Origin: Candidatus Brocadiaceae bacterium
GTDB taxonomy: Bacteria > Planctomycetota > Brocadiia > SM23-32
Length of the DNA: 5,040 bases
Direction: 5' to 3'
Assembly: GCA_003551785.1 (NCBI GenBank)
Contig: PUNP01000682.1
Coordinates: 1 to 5,040, forward strand
In this document: positions 4,963-5,040 of the stretch, in pieces
How positions within the stretch are numbered: the stretch's first letter is position 1
How the letters are laid out: every line of letters starts with the position of its first letter
The notes under the pieces: model-generated
What the model saw: only the letters and a program-made list of their open reading frames with translations
Told to the model about the DNA's origin: nothing
Databases searched by the model: none
Position numbers and translations under genes: made by a program

Positions 4963-5039
4963 GCGCCCGTAGCTCAACTGGACAGAGCGGCGGTCTACGG
5001 AACCGCAGGTTAGGGGTTCGAACCCTCTCGGGCGTACCA
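4963..5039 (+). tRNA. tRNA-Arg (anticodon ACG)
   Basis: A full cloverleaf can be drawn. The acceptor stem is GCGCCCG (4963-4969) with CGGGCGT, and the D-stem is GCTC/GAGC (4972-4975, 4985-4988). The anticodon stem is GCGGT/ACCGC around loop CTACGGA, with anticodon ACG at 4997-4999. The T-arm is AGGGG, TTCGAAC, CCTCT. The discriminator A at 5036 and an encoded CCA (5037-5039) follow. A34 is expected to be edited to inosine to read CGU, CGC and CGA. The first acceptor pair is G-U rather than the usual G-C. It is the only plus-strand gene and is oriented away from the element genes. tRNA genes are common integration sites, but the usual att site is the 3' end, which faces out of the window. Confidence 0.96.
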
Positions 5040-5040
5040 C

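Overview
The window reads as the replication and control segment of a small integrated mobile element, such as a phage-inducible-island-like or plasmid-like element, in a Gram-positive, probably clostridial, bacterium. The evidence is a P4-type primase-helicase, a HTH_17/AlpA-like protein, near-consensus sigma-A promoters and purine-rich Shine-Dalgarno sequences. An intact tRNA-Arg(ACG) with an encoded CCA lies at the right edge. Host taxonomy is inference, and no integrase is visible.

All protein genes are on the minus strand. Reading right to left: a 431-aa protein with a C-terminal helix-turn-helix (4647-3352) ends at a probable intrinsic terminator. Two tandem minus-strand promoters follow (3279-3251 and 3220-3192). 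They feed a leader of about 190 nt that carries a perfect ribosome binding site in front of a two-codon ORF and a terminator-like hairpin. Next come a 124-aa protein of unknown function (2980-2606), an abutting 18-codon ORF that reads through a very stable C/G hairpin, and an AT-rich segment with three phased TTATGA repeats. The 729-aa primase-helicase (2431-242) completes the series. Its stop codon lies inside the first of six CCACCCT-type iterons. These are mixed with an 86%-identical 57-bp direct repeat containing hairpins. Together they form a good candidate replication origin at the left edge.

The most striking signal is on the opposite strand inside the primase 5' end. A fully consensus extended promoter (TTGACA, 17 bp, TATAAT preceded by TGG) is followed about 40 bp later by a textbook intrinsic terminator. 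This predicts a small antisense RNA of about 70 nt covering primase codons 4-28. Its terminator hairpin is the complement of a hairpin in the primase mRNA, with 12-nt complementary loops, as in antisense RNAs that control plasmid replication. That mRNA hairpin also lies 4 nt downstream of an A AAA AAG heptamer, correctly phased to carry ribosomes from a strongly initiated upstream ATG (2502) into the primase frame by a -1 shift.

Proposed logic (inference): the primase-helicase is the limiting initiator and acts on the iterons next to its own 3' end. Its level may be set by the antisense RNA, by a possible frameshift and by leader attenuation. The 431-aa HTH protein may regulate, through the 9-mer TATAACATA found at both its own promoter and the operon promoter.
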